Assembly: GCA_016630955.3 (NCBI GenBank)
Contig: CM049992.1
Coordinates: forward strand, 1,922,001 to 1,986,000
Length of the DNA: 64,000 nt
Direction: 5' to 3'
Source of the DNA: Didymella arachidicola
Taxonomy: Eukaryota > Ascomycota > Dothideomycetes > Pleosporales > Didymellaceae
Of the stretch, positions 41,881 to 52,766 are shown piece by piece; positions within the stretch are counted from its first letter, which is position 1; each line of letters opens with the position of its first letter. The translations under genes and the position numbers were made by a program. Below the pieces are notes generated by a model, which was given only the letters and a program-made list of their open reading frames with translations, did not search any database and was not told where the DNA came from.

Positions 41881-42507
41881 ATGAGACATAACGCGCCTGT
41901 ACTACTATTAGCTCTCGCTGGCCTTCTAAATCTGGCTAGTGGACTACCACAGCAACCATCAGGTAAATGGGGATCTACATCGCTTATGGCCAAACAACTG
42001 AGAGTCCAAGTCCAGCTACGAGCGGCTGGTAACACAGGCAATATCAGAGTCCCACCGCTCGCGCAATCCCCGCAGACTTCGCTGGCGCAGACACCACTCT
42101 CACCAGAGCTCAGGACTTGGCTAGCTGCAGTTCGTGCCTGGCTTCTCGCATTCCCGGTACTTCCCTCACAAGTCCTTACAACTACTTCTTTGCAAATATC
42201 AGCCTTAGCGTCGCAAACGCCTACACCAGTCGTGACTGTGGGCGCACCGACGATCCCTTCAGCAGCCCTGACAGCCCCGCCGCCATTGCCTCCAGTCCCC
42301 ACGCCAACAACGCCTAGATTTGATGGTCCCTTGCTACCACTGCCGGTATTGCCCATCGGTATCTCGGGTGCATTGCTCCCCAATGATTTGAGTGCGTTGC
42401 CTACGAATGCCTTGGAAGCCGTGCCTCAAGTACCTGGTTTTGTCCAGGGTTTCGCGTTGCCTGGTGCGCCGGCCTGGCCATGTCGCGGACGAGGGTGTAC
42501 GCTATGA
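41881..42507 (+). CDS. Secreted Pro/Ala/Leu-rich protein, unknown function
   Basis: A 208-residue single-exon frame starting MRHNAPVLLLALAGLLNLASG, a clear signal peptide with likely cleavage before LPQQP. The mature part is Pro-, Thr-, Leu- and Ala-rich with low complexity (TAPPPLPPVPTPTTPRF, LPLPVLPIG) and ends with the only cysteines, CRGRGC. No domain was recognised. An intron beginning GTAAAT near 41962 is possible but not needed. It sits between the pepsin-like gene (divergent) and the F-box gene (convergent). Confidence 0.6.
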   Translation: MRHNAPVLLLALAGLLNLASGLPQQPSGKWGSTSLMAKQLRVQVQLRAAGNTGNIRVPPLAQSPQTSLAQTPLSPELRTWLAAVRAWLLAFPVLPSQVLTTTSLQISALASQTPTPVVTVGAPTIPSAALTAPPPLPPVPTPTTPRFDGPLLPLPVLPIGISGALLPNDLSALPTNALEAVPQVPGFVQGFALPGAPAWPCRGRGCTL

Positions 42508-42640
42508 CAGCACAAGCTTTGTGATTATCTTCGCATGCTGTTGCGAATGACCCGTCTTCTACGGTTTACTCCGAGCCCTGTCTGAATATTGCTGTCAGAC
42601 CTTGGAGCGAACGTCCTCATGATCAAGAGAGCCCTCAAAC

Positions 42641-44191
42641 TTAATCTGATTCGTCCTCGTTACTATCTTCACTGCTTGTGTCATCATCTGAATATAGATC
42701 AACCTCATCTGAGTCATCCGATGAATCGTCCGAGTCCGATGACACAATCCGCCAGTCTCCCCACTCCCCATCGTCACTATCTGAAGGCAAGTGGACAATA
42801 AGTTCGACGTTGGTAGTGGAGTAAGCTCTAACGAGTCGCTCGCAGTCGAAGTCCAGCTCTTCTGCAGACACTTGTATGTTGAGCTGAAGGCGCTTGAGAT
42901 GAGGCACTGTGGTCGAATAATCGCTTGCCATGCGTTCCAAAACGGGTAAGAAGAGCTCTTCCTCGGCACCCCAGCGTATAGTGAGACATAATGTCTCAAG
43001 CGCGGGAGGCAAAAACTCCAGGACGGTTGCTGATTCACCTGATCGAACATCGACGACCATACGCAGAGGACACTTGAGGTCTTTGAGTACAGAGAATTGT
43101 TCAAGACCGCCATGATGTAGATGGTCTTCGTCGTCTTTATGCCATGGATCGTGGTAGATGTCGAGACTCTCTAGGCAGTCCTGTTGTCGCCATAATGCAT
43201 TCTGAAGCATGATGCCAGACCCGTCCAGAAGCACGCTCTCTTGATTGGCATCAAATCGGAAGCTTTTTAAACTGCGAGACGAGGCAATCAGTGTTTCCAA
43301 TGCATCGTAGCGCAAAGAGCACTCTTCCAGCACTAGTTCCTCAAGGTTGTTGCAGCCTGGTGGAAGTACGCGCCTCAGTTCGGCAGGAGCACGCGAGTCT
43401 AGCTCGATTTCGCTCAGCTCTCGAAATTCGAGTTTTTGCAAAGCTTGCAAACGTAATATTGGTACTAGGTGATGTATGACCATATTCTGGGCATCGACAC
43501 GCACTGTCCGCAGTGCCTTGAATCGGTGTGCGTGCCCAAAGTGCTCACCAGTCGTAGCCTTCTTGATCAGCTCTGGCCACTTTGCTTTGGAGTAAGCTGA
43601 GATAAGTCCATCCTCGACGTCGAGCGTCATTAGGTTTGGTGTATGCAGCATTACAGCTGTGTGCAGAATGTCGAGCTCAACATCCGCCGAGTTGCATCGA
43701 GTCGCCCACCCTTTCCAATCTGGGAAGTCTAGTGCTCTCATGCCTTCTTTAATGATCTTCTTGTCCCGAGAAGTCGGTGAATATCGCTTCCGCTCAAGGT
43801 GAGCATCGTTGCCGTATCGGAACTTGGCATGGCGAACGCTCTCACCGAGGCTTGGATTTGAGATTAGGGTACGGAGAAACAGATATGGTTCGCAGAAGTA
43901 GCTATCATAGATAGAGTAGATCCTGTCGCTGACCACTCGATGAAGATTACGGGTCGTAAGGGACAGACTCAAAAGGGTGTGTAACTGAAAGTTTTGCATA
44001 TCAATGCCGGGCAAATAGCGGAGTATCTCCAGAACAAGCTCATCAGGGAGTTCGTCGAGTGTGGCATGTCGGCCGACAGACTCTGGGCAGCGCCTTTGAT
44101 TGAAATATTTCTTGCCCTTCGGCTCTCGCTTTTTAGGTGCCTGTGATGGTAAAGGTGGAAAGTCGGCGTTGGTAATGGTGGTCACTGCCAT
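42641..44191 (-). CDS. F-box protein with leucine-rich C-terminal region
   Basis: Predicted substrate-recognition subunit of an SCF ubiquitin ligase; 516 residues, single exon. ATG 44191 (MAVTTITNADFPPLP) is the first in frame. The F-box lies at about residues 43-95: LDELPDELVLEILRYLPGID, then a short insertion and LLSLSLTTRNLHRVVSDRIY. The rest has irregular Leu-rich repeats (LDILHTAVMLHTPNLMTLDVED, LQALQKLEFRELSEI, NNLEELVLEECSLRYDALETL, CLESLDIYHDPWH, PPALETLCLTIRW), the common architecture of Pezizomycotina F-box proteins. The C-terminal ~35 residues are very acidic (Asp/Ser/Glu). The target is unknown. Confidence 0.82.
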   Translation of the reverse strand: MAVTTITNADFPPLPSQAPKKREPKGKKYFNQRRCPESVGRHATLDELPDELVLEILRYLPGIDMQNFQLHTLLSLSLTTRNLHRVVSDRIYSIYDSYFCEPYLFLRTLISNPSLGESVRHAKFRYGNDAHLERKRYSPTSRDKKIIKEGMRALDFPDWKGWATRCNSADVELDILHTAVMLHTPNLMTLDVEDGLISAYSKAKWPELIKKATTGEHFGHAHRFKALRTVRVDAQNMVIHHLVPILRLQALQKLEFRELSEIELDSRAPAELRRVLPPGCNNLEELVLEECSLRYDALETLIASSRSLKSFRFDANQESVLLDGSGIMLQNALWRQQDCLESLDIYHDPWHKDDEDHLHHGGLEQFSVLKDLKCPLRMVVDVRSGESATVLEFLPPALETLCLTIRWGAEEELFLPVLERMASDYSTTVPHLKRLQLNIQVSAEELDFDCERLVRAYSTTNVELIVHLPSDSDDGEWGDWRIVSSDSDDSSDDSDEVDLYSDDDTSSEDSNEDESD

Positions 44192-44953
44192 GCGTGGCGA
44201 ATGCTTTGTTGCCGGCTTAAGCCCTGGATGTAGCTCAGTTGCACAACTCAACGATGCCTTTCAGGTTATTAGGGACTACTGGAATATGCTGCACCTGCTG
44301 ATATGATATGCGGACGATTACGGGAGGGGTGCTAGGTGTGTGACGCAGTAGCAGTGTAGTGGCGTGCGACCAAAGAGGCAAGGGCTGTGATTAGTCATAC
44401 ACGCACCTTCCGCCTTGCCCTTGCGTCTACTTCCTCTTTACACAGATGCAGGATTTGTGTTGCGCAGTATGTCTATATCACAAAACAGTCGGTAAATCTT
44501 ATACAATTGCAGAGTGCAGTGACATAAATTGCGTAGCCATCATTCTCAGACAAAGTATTGCTGTTCTGAACGAAGAGGGCGCAGATGTTGATGTGGAATG
44601 GCAGTGGAATGATCATCTTGGTAACCATCAGACTGCGCGGCTCGCGATGAGGCTGGCGAAGCAGAAGCTGCAGGAATCAGCTCTTTATATCCTGATGATG
44701 CCAGAAATGCAAACTTTATACTAAAACAAAGCACCGTCTGACGCTCACTTGCTGTGATGTTCTTCTATAACAGAAGCGGCCCACGCTTAGCGCGCCGAAA
44801 GCGGAAAGTGCCACCTTGGCGCACACTAAGCGAGAAAGGCGGTCGCGATATTCCACACATACCGGCCGGCGAAAACCACGACCGTGACCTCGACGACGCC
44901 CACGTAAACGATTTTCCAAGACCAACCCTCTGTCTTACCTCAAATCTGCCAAA
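44192..44953. promoter_or_regulatory. Divergent promoter region, F-box gene and eS21 gene
   Basis: A 762-bp gap between divergent genes. A 92-codon plus-strand frame (44446-44724) shows no domain and is probably chance. Pyrimidine-rich tracts precede the ribosomal gene. No discrete site can be named. Confidence 0.4.
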
Positions 44954-45370
44954 ATGGAGAACGAACGCGGCGAGCTTGTTGACCGTAAGGACCCTATCGA
45001 TCTGCTGGAGCTGGACAATTGCGAATCGCTATGCGATTGAACTTGGGCCTGCCAACTGTACAGACATCATTGCTGACAATCCACAGTTTACGTCCCCCGC
45101 AAATGCGTAAGATCGCACCGTTCGAACTGACCTCCCGCGCGCGATACTAATGCGTTACAGTCCGCTACCGGACGCATCATCAAGGCCAAGGACCACGCTT
45201 CCGTCCAGATCAGCATCGCTAAGGTCGACGAGAACGGTCGCTACACCGGCGAGAACCAGGTCTACGCTCTCTCCGGTTTCGTCCGTGCCATGGGCGAGTC
45301 TGACGACAGCATGAACCGCCTCACACAGCGCGACGGCTTCCTTAAGTCTGTCTGGTCTGCGTCGAGGTAA
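44954..45370 (+). CDS. RPS21: 40S ribosomal protein S21 (eS21)
   Basis: Small-subunit ribosomal protein of 86 residues. Exons 44954-44984 (31 nt), 45087-45106 (20 nt) and 45161-45370 join to MENERGELVD-LYVPRKC-SATGRIIKAKDHAS; the eukaryotic consensus is MEN..GE.VDLYVPRKCSA. The C-terminal half (YALSGFVRAMGESDDSMNRL, then FLKSVWSASR) also matches. Introns are 102 and 54 bp with GTAAG donors and CAG acceptors; the second has a TACTAA branch. Splitting the first 17 codons over two tiny exons is usual for this gene in filamentous ascomycetes. Confidence 0.95.
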
Positions 45371-47474
45371 ATGGTTGTGGATACGGAGTTGAGGTACGCA
45401 GGCGCCTAGGCAGCACCGGCTGGCCATATCACGAGGGACAGTCCGGCTGATTGGACGCAGGATATACAGAATCTGAGCTGCGTCTCAGAGGCGTGGGCGT
45501 GCATTTCATGGCGACTTAGGCCTTCATCTCCTTTCTCATGAAGACTATCACGGTGTCACGAGGCAAGGAAGCCGGTTAAGAACCAATACGATCGAATCCA
45601 AAAACGCTCCTCCGCCGCTGCAGTGCGCTCAAAGCATATCAGCGCCTACATAATGCCAAGAGTTCGATCAGTGAATGAGGGTACTGCTCACGTTCTAACA
45701 CAGGGTTTAGTTTTCGTGATTTGCGTCACTCTCGAACGAATTCACCACAGTTATACCGCCCATGTGTCACTTCCCAGTGCGCGACGAGCACCTCCGCGAA
45801 TCCTATCCGCTATACGAACTACCAGCGCAACGAGGTTTGCTCGGTCTAGGCCTTCAGCCTTGTTCTGCCCGGACGATTCTCGAACTTCAAAACCACTCGA
45901 AAGCCCGGATCACCAACACGACCATTGGGTTCTCGACCCCACCAGCCGAGGAAATACCAATCTATGGAACGCGACCTCAACTATGTCCCCGTTGCATGTG
46001 GCAGGTGCCTGGCGGTCATGCTGTCAGGCTCTTACACACGTACTTCACTAGGCGCACTGACGGTCAGCCTTCAAAAGCTCCACCTGAAAAGTTGCGGTCC
46101 CGCTCACTGCTTCATCGTCATGGTTTCGTATCGCTAACCCTACGCATCTCACCCGATCCTAGTTTCACACCAATGAACCACCATGTGTAGATCCTGCAGT
46201 GCACCCGTCAATGGGGAACGGGTACCGGTCTGGAACTCTCCATCGCAGTCGAGAATACCAAGACTAGTCCTATCCACCACTACACCGTTCATTGGGACAA
46301 TCGGGTGAAAGTCCCGATAAGCGTCCATGCCCCCGAACCTCTGATCCTGGAATTCGCGGCATTTTGTGAAGGTTCATACATCCCTCATCTTTCATCATGT
46401 TGCGTGGAAGTTTGTTGATGCGACCACTCACATGCGGACACCGTTCGAGCCACGTACGACTCTCGCATCTATCTCTCCAGTCCATTAACAACCGTCACAT
46501 CAGCCTGTATACATGATTCCATGATCACATCGCCGCGTCTCGCAGCGCAGGGCTACATCATCCCGTCGCCGCGCATCCATGCTGCAGCCAGCGGTAGCGG
46601 TCCGCCATATGCATGTGGATCTGCACGTGAAGCACACGGAGCGGTGCTCGTCGCTTACGTCTGCTTCCAACTGCCCACCAACGTTTTTGTTGCATAGCAG
46701 TCGAATCCACCAGCATGTGAGGAGCATGATCGGTAGGTGATACACGAGCATGACAATGTCCTTGCACAGCGATCGTCGACACGTGTGGATCTGCCTACGA
46801 TCCAATGCGCGCTTTGGATTAGCGTCGCAGCTGCGCGCGACTGTGGTCTTTCTCTAACATACGACTCTATGGAACCTCTCGATGCATTCCATGCATGCGC
46901 TTCCCACAACAAAGCTTCTAGTGCTCCACTCGCCGCCACAGTGAAATAGTCATCCCACACACCCCACAACCACCGATATACCTCGCATCTAGCAAATTCC
47001 ATATCTCTACCAAGGCAGCGCGGTGAGGCGAAAGGCCCGAAAGCGTCTGCACGCACAGCTGTCACGCGCCCGCAAACGTAGCACAGCATCAAGTGCGTCA
47101 GTGAGTTGACAACAGCGATATCGTAAGCTACTGTTGCACAGCGTCAAGTACCGTGCTGTCACTCGCAGTGGCACCAGCGACACGGTCAACGACAATGTCG
47201 CGCTGAGGATAAGGCGCACTGCTTAGACGCGCTATCTACATCGATGATGCGAGCGCGTGTGAGCTGTCAGGGAAGTGCCGGAATTCGTATCACCGACAAA
47301 TTGGATGGGGCGGTTCCCTGGCCTGAATTAGTGGTGTCCACGCCTACCACACGAAGCATGTCGCAGTGAGAGCATTTTCACATGCAATGGTAGGACTTGA
47401 GGAGGATTGAAGCTACTCGATGGTTTCGTGAAGTCTGTCATGCAGCTGCTAGCCTAGAACTCAACACTCAATGA
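45371..47474. other. 2.1-kb intergenic stretch, no supported gene
   Basis: Overlapping open frames of 70-145 codons occur on both strands (for example 45623-46051 plus, 46655-47092 minus), but none has a domain, signal peptide or plausible splice join. No tRNA B-box (GGTTCGAAtCC-type) or transposon end was recognised. A decayed gene cannot be excluded. Confidence 0.45.
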
Positions 47475-47801
47475 CTACAGTAGTGTAACATCGACACCCA
47501 GCGGACCACCGCGCACAATTGTCCGAACCTTCTGCCGCTCCAACGTGGCATTCCACGCGACCCGACGCCTTGCATCCGGGGAAGTGGGTGCCGGGGCGTC
47601 CAAGTAAGGTTTCCGGGCCCAAGCCTTGGCGGTGTGGAGCGGTGTGAACTCGTGGCTGAGCTGCAGCAGTGCCCTTCCAATGCTTCTCGCATCGAACAAA
47701 TCGACGTCAAGCTGCATAACATATGTCCCTTGGCCGGATTCCTTCTCTTTCTTGGGCATGGCGCGTGCAGTGTTTCGAATATACTCTATTCTTCCCGCCA
47801 T
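47475..47801 (-). CDS. Hypothetical 108-residue protein
   Basis: An ATG-started frame (MAGRIEYIRNTARAMPKKEK) beginning 8 bp beyond the Rtc1 stop codon on the same strand. The composition is protein-like, with a helical middle (VDLFDARSIGRALLQLSHEF) and a basic C-terminal half, but no family is recognised. It could be a chance frame in the Rtc1 3' UTR or a small gene of its own. Confidence 0.3.
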   Translation of the reverse strand: MAGRIEYIRNTARAMPKKEKESGQGTYVMQLDVDLFDARSIGRALLQLSHEFTPLHTAKAWARKPYLDAPAPTSPDARRRVAWNATLERQKVRTIVRGGPLGVDVTLL

Positions 47802-47808
47802 TCGGACC

Positions 47809-50800
47809 TTAAGTCGAGGAAGCACCCATCTGCGTACCGATCCCTGAGGCCGGCGCAAGGACGCGGACCTTCTTGCTGTCGGCTTTGCGGCCGCCAGTTG
47901 GGGTCTGACTGCGCTGATGTTGGCTGCCAGGCGAAGGGTGTTGGCTTCCGGTCTCGCCAAAAGTGCCGCGGACTGCAGACACGGCCCGACTTTCTCTGAC
48001 CTTCCAGTCGTCTCCCTTCTTGATAGGCTTGGATGCCTCTTTGGCGGCCTTCTTGCGAGCCAGGTCTGCCATCTTTTCTTCGCGGCGGTTGCCGGAAACG
48101 CAGTCGCAGAGACAGCCTTGGGTGGGACAAGCGCCGTCAGAAAGTGTGGCATCGGTGAACCAGGTAGATAAGCAGTTAGTGTGACCACCATGACCACAGA
48201 GCGAGCACCACGTCCATAGTGTAGCTGATGGCGGCGTCCATTTCTCGGGAATCGACGGTGAGGGTCCGCTATCGATCTCGTCTAGTGATACTGCGACCGC
48301 AGTGGTTGAAGCTGATCCTTTTCTCTTATGACCTTTCTCGTCTCTGTGTTTGGATTTCGACTTTCGTTTGGTAGTGATGGGCTCGAAGGCCGGATACTTT
48401 CCCCAACAAATAGGACACGGTGCCTGCGCGCGTTTGCATGATTCGCAGCGCATCTTATCTTTTGGGTTGTTGATCGGAGATTTGCAGCTGAGGCACAGCA
48501 AACCAAGCTGAGTGTCCTTCAAGGCTTGTTCGTACACGGCAGGAAATGCAGGATAAGCCAGTCGCCTGAGTGAGGCTGCCGAATTAAACAGTGACAAGCT
48601 ATGCATTTGCGAATGATACGAATTAAGGATCGACTCTGCCTGGTACGGATTGATTCCTGTAGCGATGAGCTCTCCCAACTGCGATGATAGTATATGTTCA
48701 GCTTGCTTGCGAGTGAGACCGAGGGCTGTGAAAGTCTCGGCAAAAGCGTTCAGAACCTCATCGACGTTGATTTCTGAAGAGCTGGCAGGTGCATGAGTCT
48801 GCGGCAACAACGGTGCTAAAAGCAATATGAGTAATGAGGGAAACTGCGCATCTGACAGCGTGTCCGTGTGAAACTGCAGGATACTGTTGAGTAGGCCGAC
48901 CACCGTAAAGGCTGAATTGCTCTCGGCATCAATCTTCAACGCTTGATAGTCCGACAAGAGCAGCTGACTATCCTTCGTCGGCACAGTCGACTGCGAGACA
49001 GTTTTAGTAAGGATAGGAGAAGTTGCGACTGGCCTGAAAATCTGCGGTGATCTTGGCTCGTCAAAACCTTCTGGTATGATCGTGCCGCTGGCTTCCATAT
49101 CTGCGTCATACATCGACGAGAACGAGGTACCATCGCGACTGCTAGCGTATGCTGACGATTCTGAGCTATCATGACGCATGAGCTGATTCGTACGTTTTAG
49201 TGCATCTATCTCCTGAGTGAACCTCTCAGTGCTGTTAGGCGGCATCAGGTGACCTGTGGTATCTTGACTTGCACCTCTGTCGATATGTTGAGGCTCCGAA
49301 GCATGTACAGGTACTGTACCTGCAGCAGGCTTCGTGGTAGGGCTTAGCAACGGGCCTTGGTCGACATTTGCTGTGCCTGTGCTTCTACCAAAACTAGACT
49401 TCTCAGCCGCAAGCTGCCAGCCTGCTGACAGCGCATCTGTCCCGCGTAGGTCTGGGTTTACGCTCTCGAAAGAACCTGATACCGAGCTCCCATGCTGAGA
49501 GTCTGTGGATGCTGAGAACATAGTGAAGCTCTCGCCTGAGTCATGGCGCTCTAGCGGAGGGGGGACGTTGGGGTGGTTGTTGCGAGTAGGCGCCGGATTG
49601 AGATTGAGCGGGATACGTGGCGAGGCCCGCCAGCTGCCAGCTGCAGCTCGTCGCTCCTCTAGCCCTTCAGTAGAGTCATACCAGTGTGGCCCGCTGGTTT
49701 TTGACCGAGACATTGAAGTTTGACTTGATCCTCTATCTGTCTGGGGCACGCTCATGACAGATGGTGGAAGGTCGATCTTGTTATCGTGGTCTGGGTCAGG
49801 AAGTTCAGATCTCCTTGTGTCAGCCGGTGCTGATTCATGAGTGTTCACTGGTCTTGCAAGGGGAGTCGCTAGCTGTGAAGTGCTCTCGACATGATTGACT
49901 GGCTTGCTCAGTGGTGATGCAGGGCGTGACTTGTCAAGTGTACCGAGAATGGCTCTGACTGCTGGGTTCTGCGGCGCACTGAAGGGTTTCGGTTGAGCGT
50001 GCAATTGTCCAGCAGTATTATTTGGGTCTTCAAATTTGGCCTTCTTGTCCTTCATCCGCATACTTCGGTGCAACTCTGCACGTCGTTTCGTTGCATGGGT
50101 CATCGCTGCTCCCATCAACGTCCAAGTCTGCGCAAGCCTGTGGTACGCTGCCCGTTGTGCGTACTCTGCGTTTTGCTGAAATGGCTGATCCAGTTCTAGA
50201 TAGGATCCAAGGATCGGTCGATCAGGTAGCGACTGTGCTTTATACTTCTGAGCAAGATATGCAAAAATCTGGACGTTAATCGTGCCTGGCAAGACGCCTC
50301 GAAAGGCAAGCTGATCTGTCTTGAATTGCTCACCCTGGTTGCTCATAGCATCAGGCAAAAACATGACCTTTGGAGTGACGTCCGATGGTGGAGTACTGCC
50401 ATATGACTTCGCGGATCTGTTGCTGGCGGTACGACCATGATGTCGCTTCATTGCCAGAGACCCAAAGTTGTCTTCGAAGCTGCCATCTGCCGAACTTCGC
50501 AAGCTACTTTTCTCAAGGCTTCCATGTTTGTCTGGTGGCGCCACAAGGAATATATCATTAGTGTGAGAGAGATTTGTAGGACGCCGTGACTTTGACCTCT
50601 TCTGCGCAACACCGCTTATCTCTCCGTTAGGCGAGATTGCGAAAGCTTGCAGAGGCCTTCGTTCCGTAGTTTTAGGAGCATGATGCACATCATTCTGCTG
50701 GAACATTCCCTCTCTTCCGACCGTCCAGAGAGTGTCACGAGCTTGCCAAAGCATGTCGGAAGGTGGGCTCCGAAACTTGTCGATCTCTCTGTACGGCAGG

Positions 50801-52157
50801 TGAGGCCGACGAAAGTCCCACACATGAACGACCGGGTGTTCACGATCATATGACGTTGCTACTTGGGTGCACTGGAACGAGCCCTTCTCATGAAACTCGT
50901 CAGACCAGTAAGGTGGCCTCCATCTTGCTCTGTGTACCGGGTAAGGCGTGGTCAACACGTAAGCAGGCTTTTGCCTTCGCCCGTCAACGGAGAAGTCCCA
51001 TACTTTCAACGTTCGATCCACACCAGCACTGAGCAGATGTTTGCCATCTGGATGCCAATCTATAGAGGTACACGTCTTTTGGTCGTGTGCCGGAATCTTC
51101 TGCTTTGGGCCTTTGTTCTGACGGAAGTCCCAGCGCTGGATGGTGCCGTTATCTGTGCCAAACGCGAATTCCACACCATCAGTTGGCGACCACTGCACGT
51201 CTCTGATACCACCACTAATACCAGAGAACTGGTCTCGGCTGATCGAGGCGACATCTCGACGTAGAGTCCGTAGATCCCAAAGGCGAACGGTGGCGTCGTG
51301 GCTTGCAGAAAGAAGTAGGTGGCCCTGGTGTGGATTGAAGGCGAGCTTATGGACCTGACGTGTATGCTCATGCAGTCTGACAAGCTCCACGCTGGCACGG
51401 TTGAGGTCGTACAAGATGACTTTGCCATTGGCAGCAGCTGTCGCTATGTACGAGCTGAACTGGCCATGGGACCACTTCACATCCTGGATGCCCAGTCCTT
51501 CACGTTGGCGTGCGTGGGAGTCTGCGTAGTTGAGAACGGCAGCTCGAAGGTTGGTCTCGTCAACTATTTTAGTGCCTTCGACACGTACTGTTTTGAGTAT
51601 CTCCTTGCCAGCCAGCACAGCATGTGTGCGCTCTCGATTGATGTCAACGGCGGATATGTCTAGGCCTGTCTTGTGTGTGGCATCAAGTGAGTGGCCAGTG
51701 CGAATGCTGCATCACAGGCTTAGTGTACGAAAGCAATACGTAAGATAGCATATGCAGTGCAGTGCAGGTTAGGTGAGGTGAGGTGGGCTGGGCAAATGAG
51801 GCTAGTGACTTGATTGGGAAGGGGCGACGGGAAGGGGCGACGGGAAGGGGCAAACAAGCCAAAGTGACAGGACGAAAACTAGCACAGCAGTCCCGAAAAA
51901 GCCGCGGACGAGAGTAGATGAAGTAGATACTGGAAACGGACCTACCCAAGCAGCTTCGGGACTAGTGGGTTCAGAGGTCCGCCATCCGGACGGTGCGCCT
52001 GCACGCTCGGTGGGCGCGAAGCATATCCCGCCGACTGTAAGGGTTGGGCAACAAAACGCTCAAAGTAAGAACGGCCTTTTATTTTTGGTGGCGGCGGTGG
52101 GGGCGCCGGGGGGATTGAAGGCGAGGCCGTCGCTGAGATGCGTCGATGGTCAGTCAT
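47809..52157 (-). CDS. RTC1: SEA/GATOR2 complex subunit Rtc1 (Sea2, WDR24-like)
   Basis: Subunit of the vacuole-associated SEACAT/GATOR2 complex that relays amino-acid status to TORC1; 1369 residues. Exon 1 (51946-52157) encodes MTDHRRISATASP, a Pro-run and QPLQSAGYASRPPSVQ. A 239-bp intron (51707-51945, GTAGGT..CAG) joins it to exon 2, giving GIRTGHSLDATHKTGLDIS and then INRERTHAVLAGKEILKTV. WD40 repeats run from about residue 110 to 400 (HLLLSASHDATVRLWDLRT, HLLSAGVDRTLKVWDFSVD). A long disordered Ser-rich middle follows, then a helical segment. The C-terminal zinc region (about 1135-1290) contains CLSCKSPINN, CESCKR, CPICWG, WCSLCGHGGHTNCL and CPTQGCLCDC, the RING-like fold of this family. 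The gene is divergent from the ABC transporter. Confidence 0.93.
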
Positions 52158-52766
52158 GTGTACGTGTTGGTGTGGAACATCCTGGCGCAGCTGATGGGAG
52201 GCAATCCTGAAGAGCGGGCGGTGAGGCTGGGAGCGGCGCAGCACACGTGTGCAGAGAAGACGGCAAGCGCTACTCTCGAGTTCGCGAGGCTCGAGGCTGC
52301 ACGACGTGAGCGGTGCTGGGCGTGCCGCTGCAGCGATGCAGTGAGCAGATGGAACCGCGGCAGTGGTCAGGGCTCAACCAAGCGACGCAGCGGATGTGAT
52401 ACAGGTGCGTCAACATGGGGTTGCGCGGGTTGCGCGAGTTGCAGCGACCTGCAGCCCTCAAACGCGTCCCTGATGCACCAGCGCCCGCTACGCCCGCTAC
52501 GCCTGCCAGCGTCGAGGTCTAGGCCCGAATCCATCGTAGCTCGGCCAAGATGCATCCACACTTCTCGATGAGCGCCACGGACTCGCCCAAGTCCGTGCAT
52601 CGTACCTTCAGCGAAGCATGGCGTACTGGTCGACTCGCCGGTTGTTGTAGCACTGCACCTGTCACTTCCACCGCCCTCGCGCTCCCATCCTCTGCTGCCG
52701 TTGTGATTCCGCTGCCACCACCGAGAGCCTCGCACAGGATCTCGCGCCGTGGAGAGCAGTTACATC
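52158..52766. promoter_or_regulatory. Divergent promoter region, RTC1 and ABC transporter
   Basis: A 609-bp GC-rich gap between head-to-head genes. Several open frames cross it but look like GC-driven read-through. No individual site was identified. Confidence 0.4.

Noticed and set aside
46655..47092. 145-codon minus-strand frame
   Set aside because: It has no recognisable family, its Cys/Arg/Ser-rich composition is typical of antisense or random GC-rich DNA, and overlapping frames occur on both strands.
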